Assembly (NCBI RefSeq): GCF_001898575.1
Contig: NZ_MKUD01000058.1
Span: 1 to 64,000, forward strand
Direction: 5' to 3'
From: Spirosoma sp. 48-14
GTDB taxonomy: Bacteria; Bacteroidota; Bacteroidia; Cytophagales; Spirosomataceae
DNA: 64,000 bases
Both the position numbers and the translations under genes were made by a program. The notes beneath the pieces are model-generated. The model saw nothing but the letters and a program-made list of their open reading frames with translations. It ran no database searches and had not been told where the DNA came from. Of the stretch, positions 18,336 through 27,559 are shown piece after piece; within the stretch, counting starts at the first letter, position 1, and each line of letters begins with the position of its first letter.

Positions 18336-18361
18336 TGTATGAACCAGCTATTCACACTCCT
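18318..18361. terminator. candidate hairpin between convergent AraC and fadB genes
   Basis: aggagtgtgaat (18318-18329) pairs perfectly with attcacactcct (18350-18361), overlapping the last codons of the regulator. There is no T run, so termination in both directions is inferred from its position. Confidence 0.5.
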
Positions 18362-18366
18362 CGCCC

Positions 18367-20535
18367 CTAACCCTTTCTTAAAGCTACCTGCTCACGCAAT
18401 TGGGCCGTTGGTCGGAAGCGTTCTCCGTAGGTATCGGCCAGCCGGTCGAGGGTGTTGACGAACGTTTCAAGCCCGATAAAATCCACAAACGACAGCGCTC
18501 CTCCTGTATAGGCCGGGAAGCCCCAACCCAGAATAGAACCGAGATCGGCATCGAGTTTGGTACGAACAACCCCTTCCTCAAAACAGCGGACAGCTTCGAT
18601 GGCCTGCCGATACAGCAGCCGGGTCTTTACTTCATCGAGCGTCGGTTGCGAGTCGGCCAGTGGGAATAAATCTTGTAAACCCGGCCACAGTTTCTTACTC
18701 CGGTCGTCGGCATACTCATAAAAACCAGCTTTGGCTTTCTTACCCAAACGGCCGAGATTGACGAACTGTTTGGCAATCTGGTAACTCGTATCCGCTTCAG
18801 GAACAGCCCCATCCTGAATCCCCTGCCCCGAAATTTTGTACACCAACTCCAGCGATACTTCATCGGTTACGGCCAGTGGTCCTACCGGCATACCCGCATC
18901 TTTGCCCCCATTTTCGATAAGTATCGGATTAACACCTTCTTTAAGCAACTCCATCCCTTCGGCCGTGTAGGTACTGAAACAGCGTGAGGTATAAAAGCCT
19001 CTTGAGTCGTTGACAACGATGGGGGTTTTCCGGATTTTTCGAACATAATCCACGGCTACGGCCAGCGCATAATCCGATGTCTGCCGCCCCACAATGATTT
19101 CGACCAGCGCCATTTTATCGACGGGCGAAAAAAAGTGAATGCCAATAAAATTTGCTGGGTTCGCGGCTGCCTGCGCTAAGCCACTGATCGGTAACGTCGA
19201 TGTATTGGACGCAAATACGTTCAGACCCTCATCGGCCAGCATGGGTTCAGCTTCCCGCGTCACTTGCGCCTTCAACTCCCGATTTTCGAAAACGGCTTCG
19301 ATGATCAGATCACAACCGCGCAAATCTTCCGCTTGCGCCGTCGGTTTGATCAGCGTAAGAACACGTTCGGCGGTTGCCGCATCAACTTTGCCCCGCTCCA
19401 TACCTTTCTGAAGCAACGTTTGTGAATAGGCCTTCCCTTTCTCAGCTGCTGCGATGGATACGTCTTTCAGAACGACTTCGATACCGGCCTGTGCCGATAC
19501 ATAGGCAATCCCGGCACCCATCATACCCGCTCCCAGAATACCCAGTTTTTTTACGTCCGTTTTCGGAATATCTTTCGGGCGACTGACGCCTTTGTTCGCT
19601 TCGTTCAGCCCCAGAAACATCGTCTGAATCAGGCTTTTGGCCACTTTTGAGGTCGCTACTTCAGCAAAATAGCGGGATTCGATCACCAGTGCCCGGTCGA
19701 TATTCACTTGCAATCCTTCATACACGCATGACATGATGGCCAGCGGGGCGGGATAATTCCCCTTTGTTTTATCCATGAGCATAGCCGTTCCGGCACTAAA
19801 CGTCTGCACACCTACCACACTCTGAACGGTACCACCCGGCACTTTGAAATTATCTCTGCCGACAATCTTCCCGGTTTTTCGATCAATCTCGTCCCAGGGT
19901 TTTACGGGTTTGGGCTGGTCGGACGTTCCGTTCGCATCGATCCAGGCACGGGCCTGGGCCAGCATCTCGTCAGGCGTATCGGCAATAGCATCGACCATAC
20001 CCAGATTTTTCGCTTCCTGAACACCTACTTTTTTCCCTTCCAGAATTAAGGGTAAAGCCGCCTGCATACCAATCATGCGGGGCAATCGCTGCGTCCCTCC
20101 TGCTCCAGGCAGTAGTCCAATGGTTACTTCAACCAGGCCGATCAGGGTTTTAGGATTATTTAGTGCCACACGGTGATGACAGGCCAGACAGATTTCGTAA
20201 CCCCCGCCCAACGCTGTACCATTGATGGCGGCTACAGTCGGCTTGCCCGATGTTTCTATGCGACGAAAAACCCGGTTCAGCTCCAGCGAAACCTTCTGCA
20301 TCTCGGCAGGATCTTTATCGTTGTTCCGCAGAATCATTTTGAGGTCGGCACCAGCCACAAACTCAGGCTTATTCGAGCTGATGATGACGCCCTTAACCGA
20401 ATCGTCAGTATAGGCCCGTTGCAGAGCCGCTTCAAATTCAGGAATCGATTCATCATTAAGCACGTTCATCGGGCTGGTTGTCATTTCCCAGATAATGAAC
20501 GCTATGGTATCATTGACAGAATAGTGAATTGCCAT
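18367..20535 (-). CDS. fadB: fatty acid oxidation multifunctional alpha subunit (enoyl-CoA hydratase / 3-hydroxyacyl-CoA dehydrogenase)
   Basis: 722 residues. The crotonase half (1-200) has the oxyanion segment VAGADLKM and both catalytic glutamates, Glu114 (GGGYEIC) and Glu136 (GLVEVTIGLLPGAGG). The NAD-binding dehydrogenase half starts with LGILGAGMMGAG at 331-342 and has the catalytic His in GIHFFSPVDKM near 470. It carries out the hydration and oxidation steps of beta-oxidation. The thiolase for the last step is encoded 137 bp upstream on the same strand. The pair probably form an operon, although a 21-bp-arm inverted repeat lies between them. FadB and FadJ types cannot be told apart here. 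Confidence 0.92.
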   Translation of the reverse strand: MAIHYSVNDTIAFIIWEMTTSPMNVLNDESIPEFEAALQRAYTDDSVKGVIISSNKPEFVAGADLKMILRNNDKDPAEMQKVSLELNRVFRRIETSGKPTVAAINGTALGGGYEICLACHHRVALNNPKTLIGLVEVTIGLLPGAGGTQRLPRMIGMQAALPLILEGKKVGVQEAKNLGMVDAIADTPDEMLAQARAWIDANGTSDQPKPVKPWDEIDRKTGKIVGRDNFKVPGGTVQSVVGVQTFSAGTAMLMDKTKGNYPAPLAIMSCVYEGLQVNIDRALVIESRYFAEVATSKVAKSLIQTMFLGLNEANKGVSRPKDIPKTDVKKLGILGAGMMGAGIAYVSAQAGIEVVLKDVSIAAAEKGKAYSQTLLQKGMERGKVDAATAERVLTLIKPTAQAEDLRGCDLIIEAVFENRELKAQVTREAEPMLADEGLNVFASNTSTLPISGLAQAAANPANFIGIHFFSPVDKMALVEIIVGRQTSDYALAVAVDYVRKIRKTPIVVNDSRGFYTSRCFSTYTAEGMELLKEGVNPILIENGGKDAGMPVGPLAVTDEVSLELVYKISGQGIQDGAVPEADTSYQIAKQFVNLGRLGKKAKAGFYEYADDRSKKLWPGLQDLFPLADSQPTLDEVKTRLLYRQAIEAVRCFEEGVVRTKLDADLGSILGWGFPAYTGGALSFVDFIGLETFVNTLDRLADTYGERFRPTAQLREQVALRKG

Positions 20536-20584
20536 TAGTGAAAACGTATAAAATCCTATTAATCAACTAGTCAGTCACAAGAAC

Positions 20585-20666
20585 AGAACGCAGATTGTTA
20601 TGATGCCGGTCCGCCGGAGCGATTATGATTTACACAGATCTTAATCATCATAACAATCTGCGTTCT
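20585..20666. repeat. 21-bp-arm perfect inverted repeat, family shared with 56.8 kb
   Basis: agaacgcagattgttatgatg (20585-20605) is the exact reverse complement of 20646-20666. The inner right side (about 20630-20653, gatttacacagatcttaatc) is nearly identical to a stretch in the repeat at 56779-56842. It lies between the thiolase and fadB genes, so it could weaken read-through. It looks like a dispersed palindromic element rather than a gene-specific signal. Confidence 0.85.
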
Positions 20667-20672
20667 ATCCAT

Positions 20673-21881
20673 TCAGTTTACGCGCTCAAAAATGGTCGCG
20701 ATTCCCATACCTCCGCCTATGCAGAGTGTAGTGAGGCCAACCTGTTTATCAGCACGTTCCAACTCGTCGATCAGCGTGGCCGACAAAATAGCGCCCGTAG
20801 CCCCCAACGGATGTCCCAAGGCTATTGATCCTCCGTTGACATTCAGTTGGTTATGCGACACCCCAAGCTCATCCATAAATAATAGGGGCACAGCGGCAAA
20901 GGCTTCGTTGACCTCAAACAGATCGATGTCGCTGATTTGCATACCGGCTCGTTTGAGCACCTTGCGGGTAGCCGGAACAGGCCCTGTCAGCATGATGGTT
21001 GGTTCAGAACCGACTACCGCAAACGCCTTGATACGCGCCCGTGGTTTCAGGCCCGTTTTTTCGCCAAATTCCTTGCTGCCAATCAGTAGACCAGCGGCCC
21101 CGTCTACAATCTGCGAGGAATTACCGGCATGGTGAACGTGATTTATTTTATCATATTGAGCGTATTTGAGCAGTGCCAGTGCATCCAGTCCCATCTGGCC
21201 GATTCCTTCGAAAGCGGGCTTGAGTTTGCTCAAACTGTCGACCGTTGTACCGGGCCGTACCCCTTCGTCGCGGTCGAGTAAGGTATTTCCGACAATATCT
21301 TTGATGGGGATCAGCGTTTTCTGAAACCGATTGGCCGCCTGTGCCTCAACAGCTCTCCGGTACGACTCAGCCGCGAAGGTATCTACATCCAGCCGGGAAT
21401 ACCCGTATTTCGTCGCAATCAAATCGGCTGAAATACCCTGGGGAACAATATTGTGCCGGGCCACAATCTGTGGATTCATGAACAAAGCTCCACCATCGGA
21501 GCCCATCGGTACCCGCGACATCGACTCTATGCCACCCGCCACGATGGCATCTACCTGCCCCGACATCACATAAGCCGCAGCCATGTTAATCGCTTCCAAG
21601 CCCGACGAGCAAAACCGATTGAGTTGTACGCCCGCTACCGATTCGGCATAATCGGCCTCAATAGCGGCTGTTCGGGCAATATCGGCACCCTGTTCGCCAA
21701 TGGGCGTTACGCAGCCCATAATTACATCATCGACCAGGGAGGTATCGAGTTGGTTACGATCCCGAAGTTCGCGCAGAACGGTTGTAAGAAGTTGAATGGG
21801 CTGCACGTCATGCAACGAACCGTCGCTTTTACCACGCCCGCGCGGTGTGCGAACCGCATCATAAATGAAAGCTTCTGCCAT
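20673..21881 (-). CDS. fadA: acetyl-CoA acyltransferase (thiolase)
   Basis: Thiolase of 402 residues that splits 3-ketoacyl-CoA in the last step of beta-oxidation, or condenses acetyl-CoA in reverse. The acyl-accepting Cys91 lies in NRFCSSGLEA, the catalytic His in ALGHPLGATGA near 360, and the second catalytic Cys in LCIGGGMG near 390. The start at 21881 (MAEAFIYDAVRTPRG) is the family start; a longer in-frame version with 20 more residues looks non-coding. The fadB-like gene follows on the same strand. Together they form a classical alpha-beta pair in cis. Confidence 0.93.
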   Translation of the reverse strand: MAEAFIYDAVRTPRGRGKSDGSLHDVQPIQLLTTVLRELRDRNQLDTSLVDDVIMGCVTPIGEQGADIARTAAIEADYAESVAGVQLNRFCSSGLEAINMAAAYVMSGQVDAIVAGGIESMSRVPMGSDGGALFMNPQIVARHNIVPQGISADLIATKYGYSRLDVDTFAAESYRRAVEAQAANRFQKTLIPIKDIVGNTLLDRDEGVRPGTTVDSLSKLKPAFEGIGQMGLDALALLKYAQYDKINHVHHAGNSSQIVDGAAGLLIGSKEFGEKTGLKPRARIKAFAVVGSEPTIMLTGPVPATRKVLKRAGMQISDIDLFEVNEAFAAVPLLFMDELGVSHNQLNVNGGSIALGHPLGATGAILSATLIDELERADKQVGLTTLCIGGGMGIATIFERVN

Positions 21882-22025
21882 GATTTTGTTGCCTGAATTA
21901 GTATGCTCGCATACGGTTTTATCAAACAAATGTACAGGCAAAAGCAGAATAGGGCAATGGAAAATAGGAGAGTATTTAGAAAGTCTATATCATGTAACGA
22001 ACAGCTAACTTTCTGTTCTCATAAG

Positions 22026-22084
22026 TATACCAGAACGGGTATAAATCTGGCTTTTTCTACCAAATTTATACCCGTTCTGGTATA
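22026..22084 (-). repeat. 21-bp perfect inverted repeat, probable end of the Hint gene transcript
   Basis: Bases 22026-22046 (start tataccagaacgggt) are the exact reverse complement of 22064-22084, with a 17-base loop. It begins 15 bases after the stop of the Hint-domain gene. There is no U run, so it may be an element of the palindrome class seen across the window that also protects or ends the transcript. Confidence 0.8.
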
Positions 22085-22099
22085 ATTCAAATGCTTATT

Positions 22100-23101
22100 T
22101 TATTTATCGAGCACTACTGTTTCACTAACGAGGTAAGCACCTGATTGAGTAACCAGGTTATATACTTTGTCAACAGAACGAACAGAAGCTTCGAGACGAA
22201 TCACTTTATAGGCTACCACGCCCTGAACTGTGGCATCATAGCGGTAAACGACTTCCCCTACTTTCACATCGCCCAGCGCCTTCCGACCCGTTGCCGTCAG
22301 CACAGGATGATTGGCCGTCGCTTCGAGCAGTGTGGGCGTAGTTAGCGTTGTACGGGTATCGGCCGTTACTTCCTGAACGGGTGCCACCCATACACCAGCC
22401 AACGCGAATGAACCAGTATGCACATCGATCCGGGTAACGTGTGTGGGAGCAAGCGTTTTGGTTTTAGCCTCATAACCCATCACCACATCGTTTACCGTGA
22501 TGTCCTGAATGCCTTTGGACGACCCATCGGCCAGGGTTACCGGAGCATCGGCAGCAAAGCAGAAGTTGTATTCCTCCTTTTTCTTACCACTTCCCTCCTC
22601 CGATTTTCCGGCACCGCCCGACAGCAGGCCAGCCATTTCGCGGGAAAGTACAAAGGTCAACGTCGACATGAGGCCGGGCTCTTTTTCACCAACGTATTTC
22701 AGGTCGTCGATGTAGGCGTCCCAGGCTTTGCGGTCGGCTGAGGCTCCGGGAATGACAAATGGCTTCACCGCTCCCGTTTTCTCGTTTTTATAAATAGCCA
22801 GCAGGCCAAGTTCTTTGGTATCTTCAACGGAGAATACTTTGTAGAGGTAAATTTTCCGGGTGATGCCATCGCTGTAGGCAAACACGTAGGCTGGGCGTTC
22901 TTCATACCGATCCAGGATAAAACCGCCTGATTTGAAGTACGTATCCTTATCGAGATTCGCGATTTTAATGGCTTTGATCGCATTTAACTGCTCAACAGTC
23001 ATGCTGGCAGAAGCTGTTTGTGCCCAAACACGCTGACTAATCAATTGAGTAGCCATGGCGCAACAAACAAAAAGTAAAAGAGAGAGCAGGTTGTTTTTCA
23101 T
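22100..23101 (-). CDS. secreted protein with C-terminal Hint (intein/hedgehog-type) domain
   Basis: 333 residues. A signal peptide covers 1-28 (ends VWAQ). Residues 30-165 form a domain of unknown family (YFKSGGFILDRYEERPAYV), followed by a Gly/Ser/Lys linker. Residues 181-333 are a Hint domain: block A CFAADAPVTLADG with nucleophile Cys181, then VNDVVMGYE; block B with Thr262 and His265 in EATANHPVLT; and a closing strand VYNLVTQSGAYLV. No C-terminal His-Asn pair and no following extein are present, so protein splicing is not expected. Cleavage or ester transfer at Cys181, as in hedgehog or bacterial intein-like domains, is likely. It is the last gene of a possible three-gene run with an amine oxidase and an aminotransferase. 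Confidence 0.82.
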   Translation of the reverse strand: MKNNLLSLLLFVCCAMATQLISQRVWAQTASASMTVEQLNAIKAIKIANLDKDTYFKSGGFILDRYEERPAYVFAYSDGITRKIYLYKVFSVEDTKELGLLAIYKNEKTGAVKPFVIPGASADRKAWDAYIDDLKYVGEKEPGLMSTLTFVLSREMAGLLSGGAGKSEEGSGKKKEEYNFCFAADAPVTLADGSSKGIQDITVNDVVMGYEAKTKTLAPTHVTRIDVHTGSFALAGVWVAPVQEVTADTRTTLTTPTLLEATANHPVLTATGRKALGDVKVGEVVYRYDATVQGVVAYKVIRLEASVRSVDKVYNLVTQSGAYLVSETVVLDK

Positions 23102-23160
23102 AGTTTATTCAGTCAAATCCCAGCGATTTCAAGACCGCTTAGGTTCAGATTCATGACAAT

Positions 23161-24735
23161 TTACTTTTTGGTGTACTCACCCACGCGAGCATGGATGGCT
23201 TCGACCGTACGGCGGGCCGATGTGAACGCTCCGGCCATCCAGGCCGTCAGATACGTGGTATGCTCACCTGCAAAATAGATGTTCCCATCAGGTTCGAGCA
23301 GCGCAGGGTAGTATTTTTTCCGGGTAGCGTCGTCGTAAGTGGCCCAGCCGCCGTTGCTATATGGCGTCCGATGCCAGGCCAGCGAAAACGAATTTTCGAA
23401 CTCAGCCGGATATTGAGGATGCATTTTTCCACCCTGCTCCAGGGCCAATTTTTCGCGTCCGGCCACAGGGAGAGCGCCCACAGCTTCGGCCCGACTATAG
23501 AAATTATAATAGCCGATTAGCACGCCTTTCTTCTCCTGCAACCCAAACGACGGATACCAGATCTGGTTGATGTCCATGTTGGTCCGGGAAATACCGCCAT
23601 AAATACCGTCATCCTCTTCCCAGAACCGACGCTTGAATTGCAGGCCAATCTTACCCGTTTTCATGTACGGGATAAAGTCAGCCGCTCGCTGCACAGTCCC
23701 CGACAGATCCGATTCCAGGTTTTTGAGCATCGGCAACGGTAGTGTACAAACGCAGAATTCGCCCGTCAGCTCAACGGGTTTTCCATCTTTCTGATAAATG
23801 ACCCGTACGCCATTTTCCGTTTTGCGAAGTTCCTTCACGGGCGCGTTGAACAGAATTTTACCCGCCAGTTTTTTCTCAAACGCCCTCGGAATCATATCCA
23901 TCCCACCGACGGGCTGCAACAAAGTAGCCTGCTGTTCATAGGCGTAATCGCCCACGTTGTAAAACACCGGCTGCATAAATCCTGACCGGAGCAGATCGGT
24001 AAGCCCGTAAGGGTCGCTCAAGGTACCGGGTGTATTGCCAGCGCCCGGATCATTTTTGTCTTTATAACCCCGGCGGTTGGTTCCCTTATAGAGATGAGCT
24101 GTGTTCAGATCGCCTTCATTTTTCAGGAAATCGATGAGTTTTTCAACGTCTTCCTTCGTCAATTGCTGATCGAGCGACGACTGGTCGAGGGCTTTGGCCA
24201 GCAGTTCAGACGTATAGCCGCGCATATCGTGGTGATAGTCGCTGATGCGCATCCGTCGGTTGGCAAAATTGCCCGTACCACCATCGTTGTAGAGGTAAGC
24301 CGACTCGTTCGATCCATTGAAAATCTGCAACGGAACCCCTAACTCCCGGCAATAGTGAAGTGTGATCTGGTGATGGTGCGGAATACGGGCGGCTCCGCCG
24401 TTGAAATACAAGCCATCTTCAAACGTGCAGGTTTGTGGCGTTCCGCCACCCAGTTCGGTTTCTTTGGTGCCGCCCCGGATGGTCCAGACCCGGCCACCCG
24501 AACGGGGTCGGGCTTCCAGGACGGTACAATCGTAGCCGAGTTTGCCGAGTTCATAGGCTGCCGTTAATCCAGCGAGTCCGGCGCCTAAAATGATTACTTT
24601 TCGTCCTTTGCCATCCTGCTTCTGTCCATTGGCGGGAAGATCGAATGCCGACGCTGGTGCCGGATGAATCATTCCCCACGCCAACAAACTGGCATAACTG
24701 GCACTGGTTGCATTAATAAAATCGCGTCTTGTCAT
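23161..24735 (-). CDS. Tat-exported flavin monoamine/L-amino acid oxidase
   Basis: FAD-dependent amine oxidase, 524 residues. A Tat signal (MTRRDFINATSASYASLLAW) precedes a cleavage-like APASA. The dinucleotide-binding motif VIILGAGLAGLTAAYELG is followed by TVLEARPRSGGRVWT, the flavin motif of the monoamine oxidase family. The C-terminal FAD segment is IYFAGEHTTYLTAWMAGAF. It should oxidise an amine or amino acid to an imine and hydrogen peroxide in the periplasm. It lies 96 bp after an exported HisC-like aminotransferase and 59 bp before the Hint gene, all on one strand. The substrate is unknown; the Tat signal means it is folded with FAD before export. Confidence 0.9.
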   Translation of the reverse strand: MTRRDFINATSASYASLLAWGMIHPAPASAFDLPANGQKQDGKGRKVIILGAGLAGLTAAYELGKLGYDCTVLEARPRSGGRVWTIRGGTKETELGGGTPQTCTFEDGLYFNGGAARIPHHHQITLHYCRELGVPLQIFNGSNESAYLYNDGGTGNFANRRMRISDYHHDMRGYTSELLAKALDQSSLDQQLTKEDVEKLIDFLKNEGDLNTAHLYKGTNRRGYKDKNDPGAGNTPGTLSDPYGLTDLLRSGFMQPVFYNVGDYAYEQQATLLQPVGGMDMIPRAFEKKLAGKILFNAPVKELRKTENGVRVIYQKDGKPVELTGEFCVCTLPLPMLKNLESDLSGTVQRAADFIPYMKTGKIGLQFKRRFWEEDDGIYGGISRTNMDINQIWYPSFGLQEKKGVLIGYYNFYSRAEAVGALPVAGREKLALEQGGKMHPQYPAEFENSFSLAWHRTPYSNGGWATYDDATRKKYYPALLEPDGNIYFAGEHTTYLTAWMAGAFTSARRTVEAIHARVGEYTKK

Positions 24736-24758
24736 AGTTTATCAGGAGCGAGGAGTTA

Positions 24759-24820
24759 GGAGCGAGGAGTGAGAATGCTCCGCATGACGAGATTGCGCCA
24801 GCATTCTCATTCCTCGCTCC
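24759..24820. repeat. inverted repeat between the oxidase and aminotransferase genes
   Basis: Arms 24759-24779 (ggagcgaggagtgagaatgc...) and 24800-24820 pair over 21 bases with one mismatch. Just outside, 24745-24758 carries a direct copy of the gagcgaggag motif. It lies between two same-strand genes and could separate their expression. Confidence 0.75.
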
Positions 24821-24831
24821 CAATACGTCCT

Positions 24832-26004
24832 TTATCCAACCACTTTTTTAAACCCATCCATGAAAATGGCCATTTCGTCCATCGTACCGACGCTCACTCG
24901 GCAATACGGTTGTCCGTTGAAGTCGCGCGTTTGAATACCGATTCCCTGTGCAAACATCTGGTTGCTGAACGGCCCGGTTTTCATACGAATCGGGAACAGA
25001 ATAAAGTTGGTCGACGATGGAATAACTTCGTATCCCATGTCCGTCAACGCTTTGGTGGTATAAGCCCGTGCTTTTGCGTTCTCGGCCCGGCAATGGTTTT
25101 GCCAATCTTTATCCTGGTAGCTGGCAATACCGGCCATGAGGGTCGTGATACTAACGGCAAAGTCTCCGTTCGTGTAATCACGCAGGGTTCGCAACGTGGC
25201 AGGCTGGGCCATCGCATACCCTAACCGTAACCCAGCAAAGCCGTGAATTTTAGAGAATGTCCGCGCCAGAATCACGTTTAGCCCTTCCGACACCAGTTTA
25301 CCCAGCTTTGGGCGGTCGGCGGGTTCGAAGAAATCAATATAGGCTTCGTCGATAAATACAGGAACTTTGGGCGCTACTTCCCGACAGAAGGCTTCCAGTT
25401 CAGCCGTTGGCACAATCGTACCTGTTGGGTTGTTCGGATTAACGATATAAACCAGTTTCACATCGGGCGTGATGGCAGCCTTGATAGCGGGCAGGTCATA
25501 CTTATAATCCTTCGTCATCGGTAGCGCTTTGATTTTTGCGCCCATCTTCTCGGCCCGCTGCAACAGGTCGTCGTACGTCATCGCACTGGTCAGGATGGTG
25601 CCGCCCCCTTTCGCGAAATTGTCGGCAGCCGCCATCAAAATATCCGACGACCCTGGCGACATCAGGATATGTTCAGTCTTTACGCCTTCATCGGCGGCAA
25701 TTAGTTTCTTCAACTGACCAAACTCCATGAAGGCGTACCGATTCCCAACTTCGGCCGCTTTGACCAGAGCCTCCTTCGCATTGGGCGATATACCCAATGG
25801 GTTTTCATTGGCCAGGAGCCGCGCCCGTAGCTTACCCATTTTTTCGAACGGATCATCGGCAAACGCGAATTCATTTGTAAACGTCGATACAAGCGGAGCG
25901 GCAGGCCGGGCAGCTTCGGCGGGAGTAAATCTACTTAAGCCTAGGCTGGTCGTCAGAAGGCCACTGGCCCGAAGCCAATCCCGGCGAGTTAGTTGTGATG
26001 ACAT
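24832..26004 (-). CDS. Tat-exported HisC-like class I/II aminotransferase
   Basis: PLP enzyme of 390 residues, similar to histidinol-phosphate aminotransferases. The Tat signal is MSSQLTRRDWLRASGLL with an APA-type end before AARPAAP. The PLP lysine is in ARTFSKIHGFAGLRLGY, the cofactor Asp in FIDEAYIDFF, and the YIVNPNNPTGT segment is typical of fold type I. A true HisC would be cytosolic, so the export signal points to another role, transferring amino groups in the periplasm. It heads a run with the exported amine oxidase and the Hint protein. The reading frame is complete. Periplasmic PLP enzymes are uncommon, although Tat export of the folded holoenzyme makes this feasible. Confidence 0.87.
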   Translation of the reverse strand: MSSQLTRRDWLRASGLLTTSLGLSRFTPAEAARPAAPLVSTFTNEFAFADDPFEKMGKLRARLLANENPLGISPNAKEALVKAAEVGNRYAFMEFGQLKKLIAADEGVKTEHILMSPGSSDILMAAADNFAKGGGTILTSAMTYDDLLQRAEKMGAKIKALPMTKDYKYDLPAIKAAITPDVKLVYIVNPNNPTGTIVPTAELEAFCREVAPKVPVFIDEAYIDFFEPADRPKLGKLVSEGLNVILARTFSKIHGFAGLRLGYAMAQPATLRTLRDYTNGDFAVSITTLMAGIASYQDKDWQNHCRAENAKARAYTTKALTDMGYEVIPSSTNFILFPIRMKTGPFSNQMFAQGIGIQTRDFNGQPYCRVSVGTMDEMAIFMDGFKKVVG

Positions 26005-26445
26005 GAGTTTTTGTATTTATCCCGGATAAAATTAGAGTAAAGTCAAATATAACTCCTTAGTAGATAGGGTGTTGTGAAAGTACGAATTAATACTTAGAAA
26101 AAAAGTATCCAAACCACGAAACTCCTGCAAAATAATTCTGTAGTGATACGAAATCTCAAAACTATTATAAACCAACATCAATATTATCAAAATATAGTTT
26201 TTACAATTTTTTGAATACGTTCAGGCAGCCAGTATTTAGGAAGCGGTTTCCAGCCGTATCGAACGGATAACCAAGTTTACTTCAGTAGGAATCGTTCGCT
26301 TAGTAATAGTTGCTCCTGATCTGAACAATATCCGGAAATTACGGAATCGTTAGTAATCAGTCCATTACCTAATACAACCATAACCCTGCTTTAATCAAGA
26401 GTTCATAGTCTGATTCTTACTTTGCGTAAACCAATACGTGCTTGC
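26005..26445. other. 441-bp AT-rich intergenic region between divergent genes
   Basis: No credible gene or RNA was found. The region holds the two promoters of the divergent aminotransferase and metallophosphoesterase genes. Runs of A and T are common at 26090-26220. I found no TAnnTTTG box I would assign. Confidence 0.5.
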
Positions 26446-27378
26446 ATGAATCGTCGACAGGTAGTTAGACGAATGGGTATGGGCCTGGCGGCTCTTTCGG
26501 CCAATGAACTGGCTACGGCTCAGGTAGCCTCAATTCCCAAACAACGGGTTTTACGCATTGCCCACGTTACAGACGTACATATGCAGCCGCTCATCGGTGC
26601 AGCCAAGGGATTTGAAAAATGCCTGCATCATATACAAAGCCTGCCCAACAAACCGGATTTGATAATCAACGGGGGCGATGCCATTATGGAAGCGCATGGC
26701 CGTGGCCAGGATAGCGTTCGGCGGCAATGGAAGCTCTATCAGGAGGTTATCGGAAACGAAAATGCCCTACCGATTCTGAGCTGCGTCGGCAATCACGACA
26801 TCTGGTGCAAACATGAAACCCAGGTATCATTCTGCGATGGCAAGAAATGGGCTATGGACGAGTTACAGTTGTCTAGCCGATATTATAGCCTGACCCGCAA
26901 CGGCTGGCATATCATTGTTCTCGACAGTGTGCAACCCAAAGCTGACGGAAGTTGGTACACGGCCCATCTTGACGACGAACAATTTGCCTGGCTGGAAGCA
27001 GACCTGAAAGCAACACCCGCCGACGTACCTATCCTACTTATTTCGCACGTTCCTATTCTGGCAGCCTGCGTCTTTTTCGATGGCCCTCGTTTCGCCGGTG
27101 AAAACTGGACCATACCGGCCCGCTGGATGCATAGCGATACCGTCCGGCTCACTAACTTATTCACTCGGTATCCAAACGTAAAAGCGGCTCTTAGCGGACA
27201 CATTCATTTGGTTGACCGTGTCGACTATAGTAACGTAAGCTATTACTGCAATGGAGCTGTGAGTGGAGCCTGGTGGTTTGGCAAGTACCATCATACACCA
27301 GCCGGTTATGCTCTCGTCGATCTGTACAATGATGGCACAGTCGTAAACACATATGTAGCCTATAGCCAGTCGGTTTGA
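26446..27378 (+). CDS. Tat-exported calcineurin-like metallophosphoesterase
   Basis: Two-metal phosphoesterase, 310 residues. A Tat signal (MNRRQVVRRMGMGLAALSA, ending near ATAQ) leads to the catalytic domain. All metal-binding blocks are visible: AHVTDVHMQP (D-x-H), INGGDAIM (GD), CVGNHDIW (GNHD), LISHVP (H) and LSGHIHL (GHxH). It should hydrolyse phosphomonoesters or diesters in the periplasm. An upstream TTG at 26422 would add residues ahead of the Tat signal and is unlikely. It heads the phosphate-related stretch that ends with the beta-propeller phytase at 36 kb, so a part in organic phosphate use is plausible but not proven. Confidence 0.92.
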   Translation: MNRRQVVRRMGMGLAALSANELATAQVASIPKQRVLRIAHVTDVHMQPLIGAAKGFEKCLHHIQSLPNKPDLIINGGDAIMEAHGRGQDSVRRQWKLYQEVIGNENALPILSCVGNHDIWCKHETQVSFCDGKKWAMDELQLSSRYYSLTRNGWHIIVLDSVQPKADGSWYTAHLDDEQFAWLEADLKATPADVPILLISHVPILAACVFFDGPRFAGENWTIPARWMHSDTVRLTNLFTRYPNVKAALSGHIHLVDRVDYSNVSYYCNGAVSGAWWFGKYHHTPAGYALVDLYNDGTVVNTYVAYSQSV

Positions 27379-27559
27379 CTATCAATGGATGCGTGACAAT
27401 TCCGGGATTAAGTAATCCTTCCCCCTAATTCACAAAGACCTGCTTACCAAGGCATTAAAAATTAAAACTGGCTTAATATACCCGTCCCTTATATCACATT
27501 CAGGTAATATAGGACACTATAGTTTTGTGCATTTATCAAACACTATATTCCCCTCCTTT

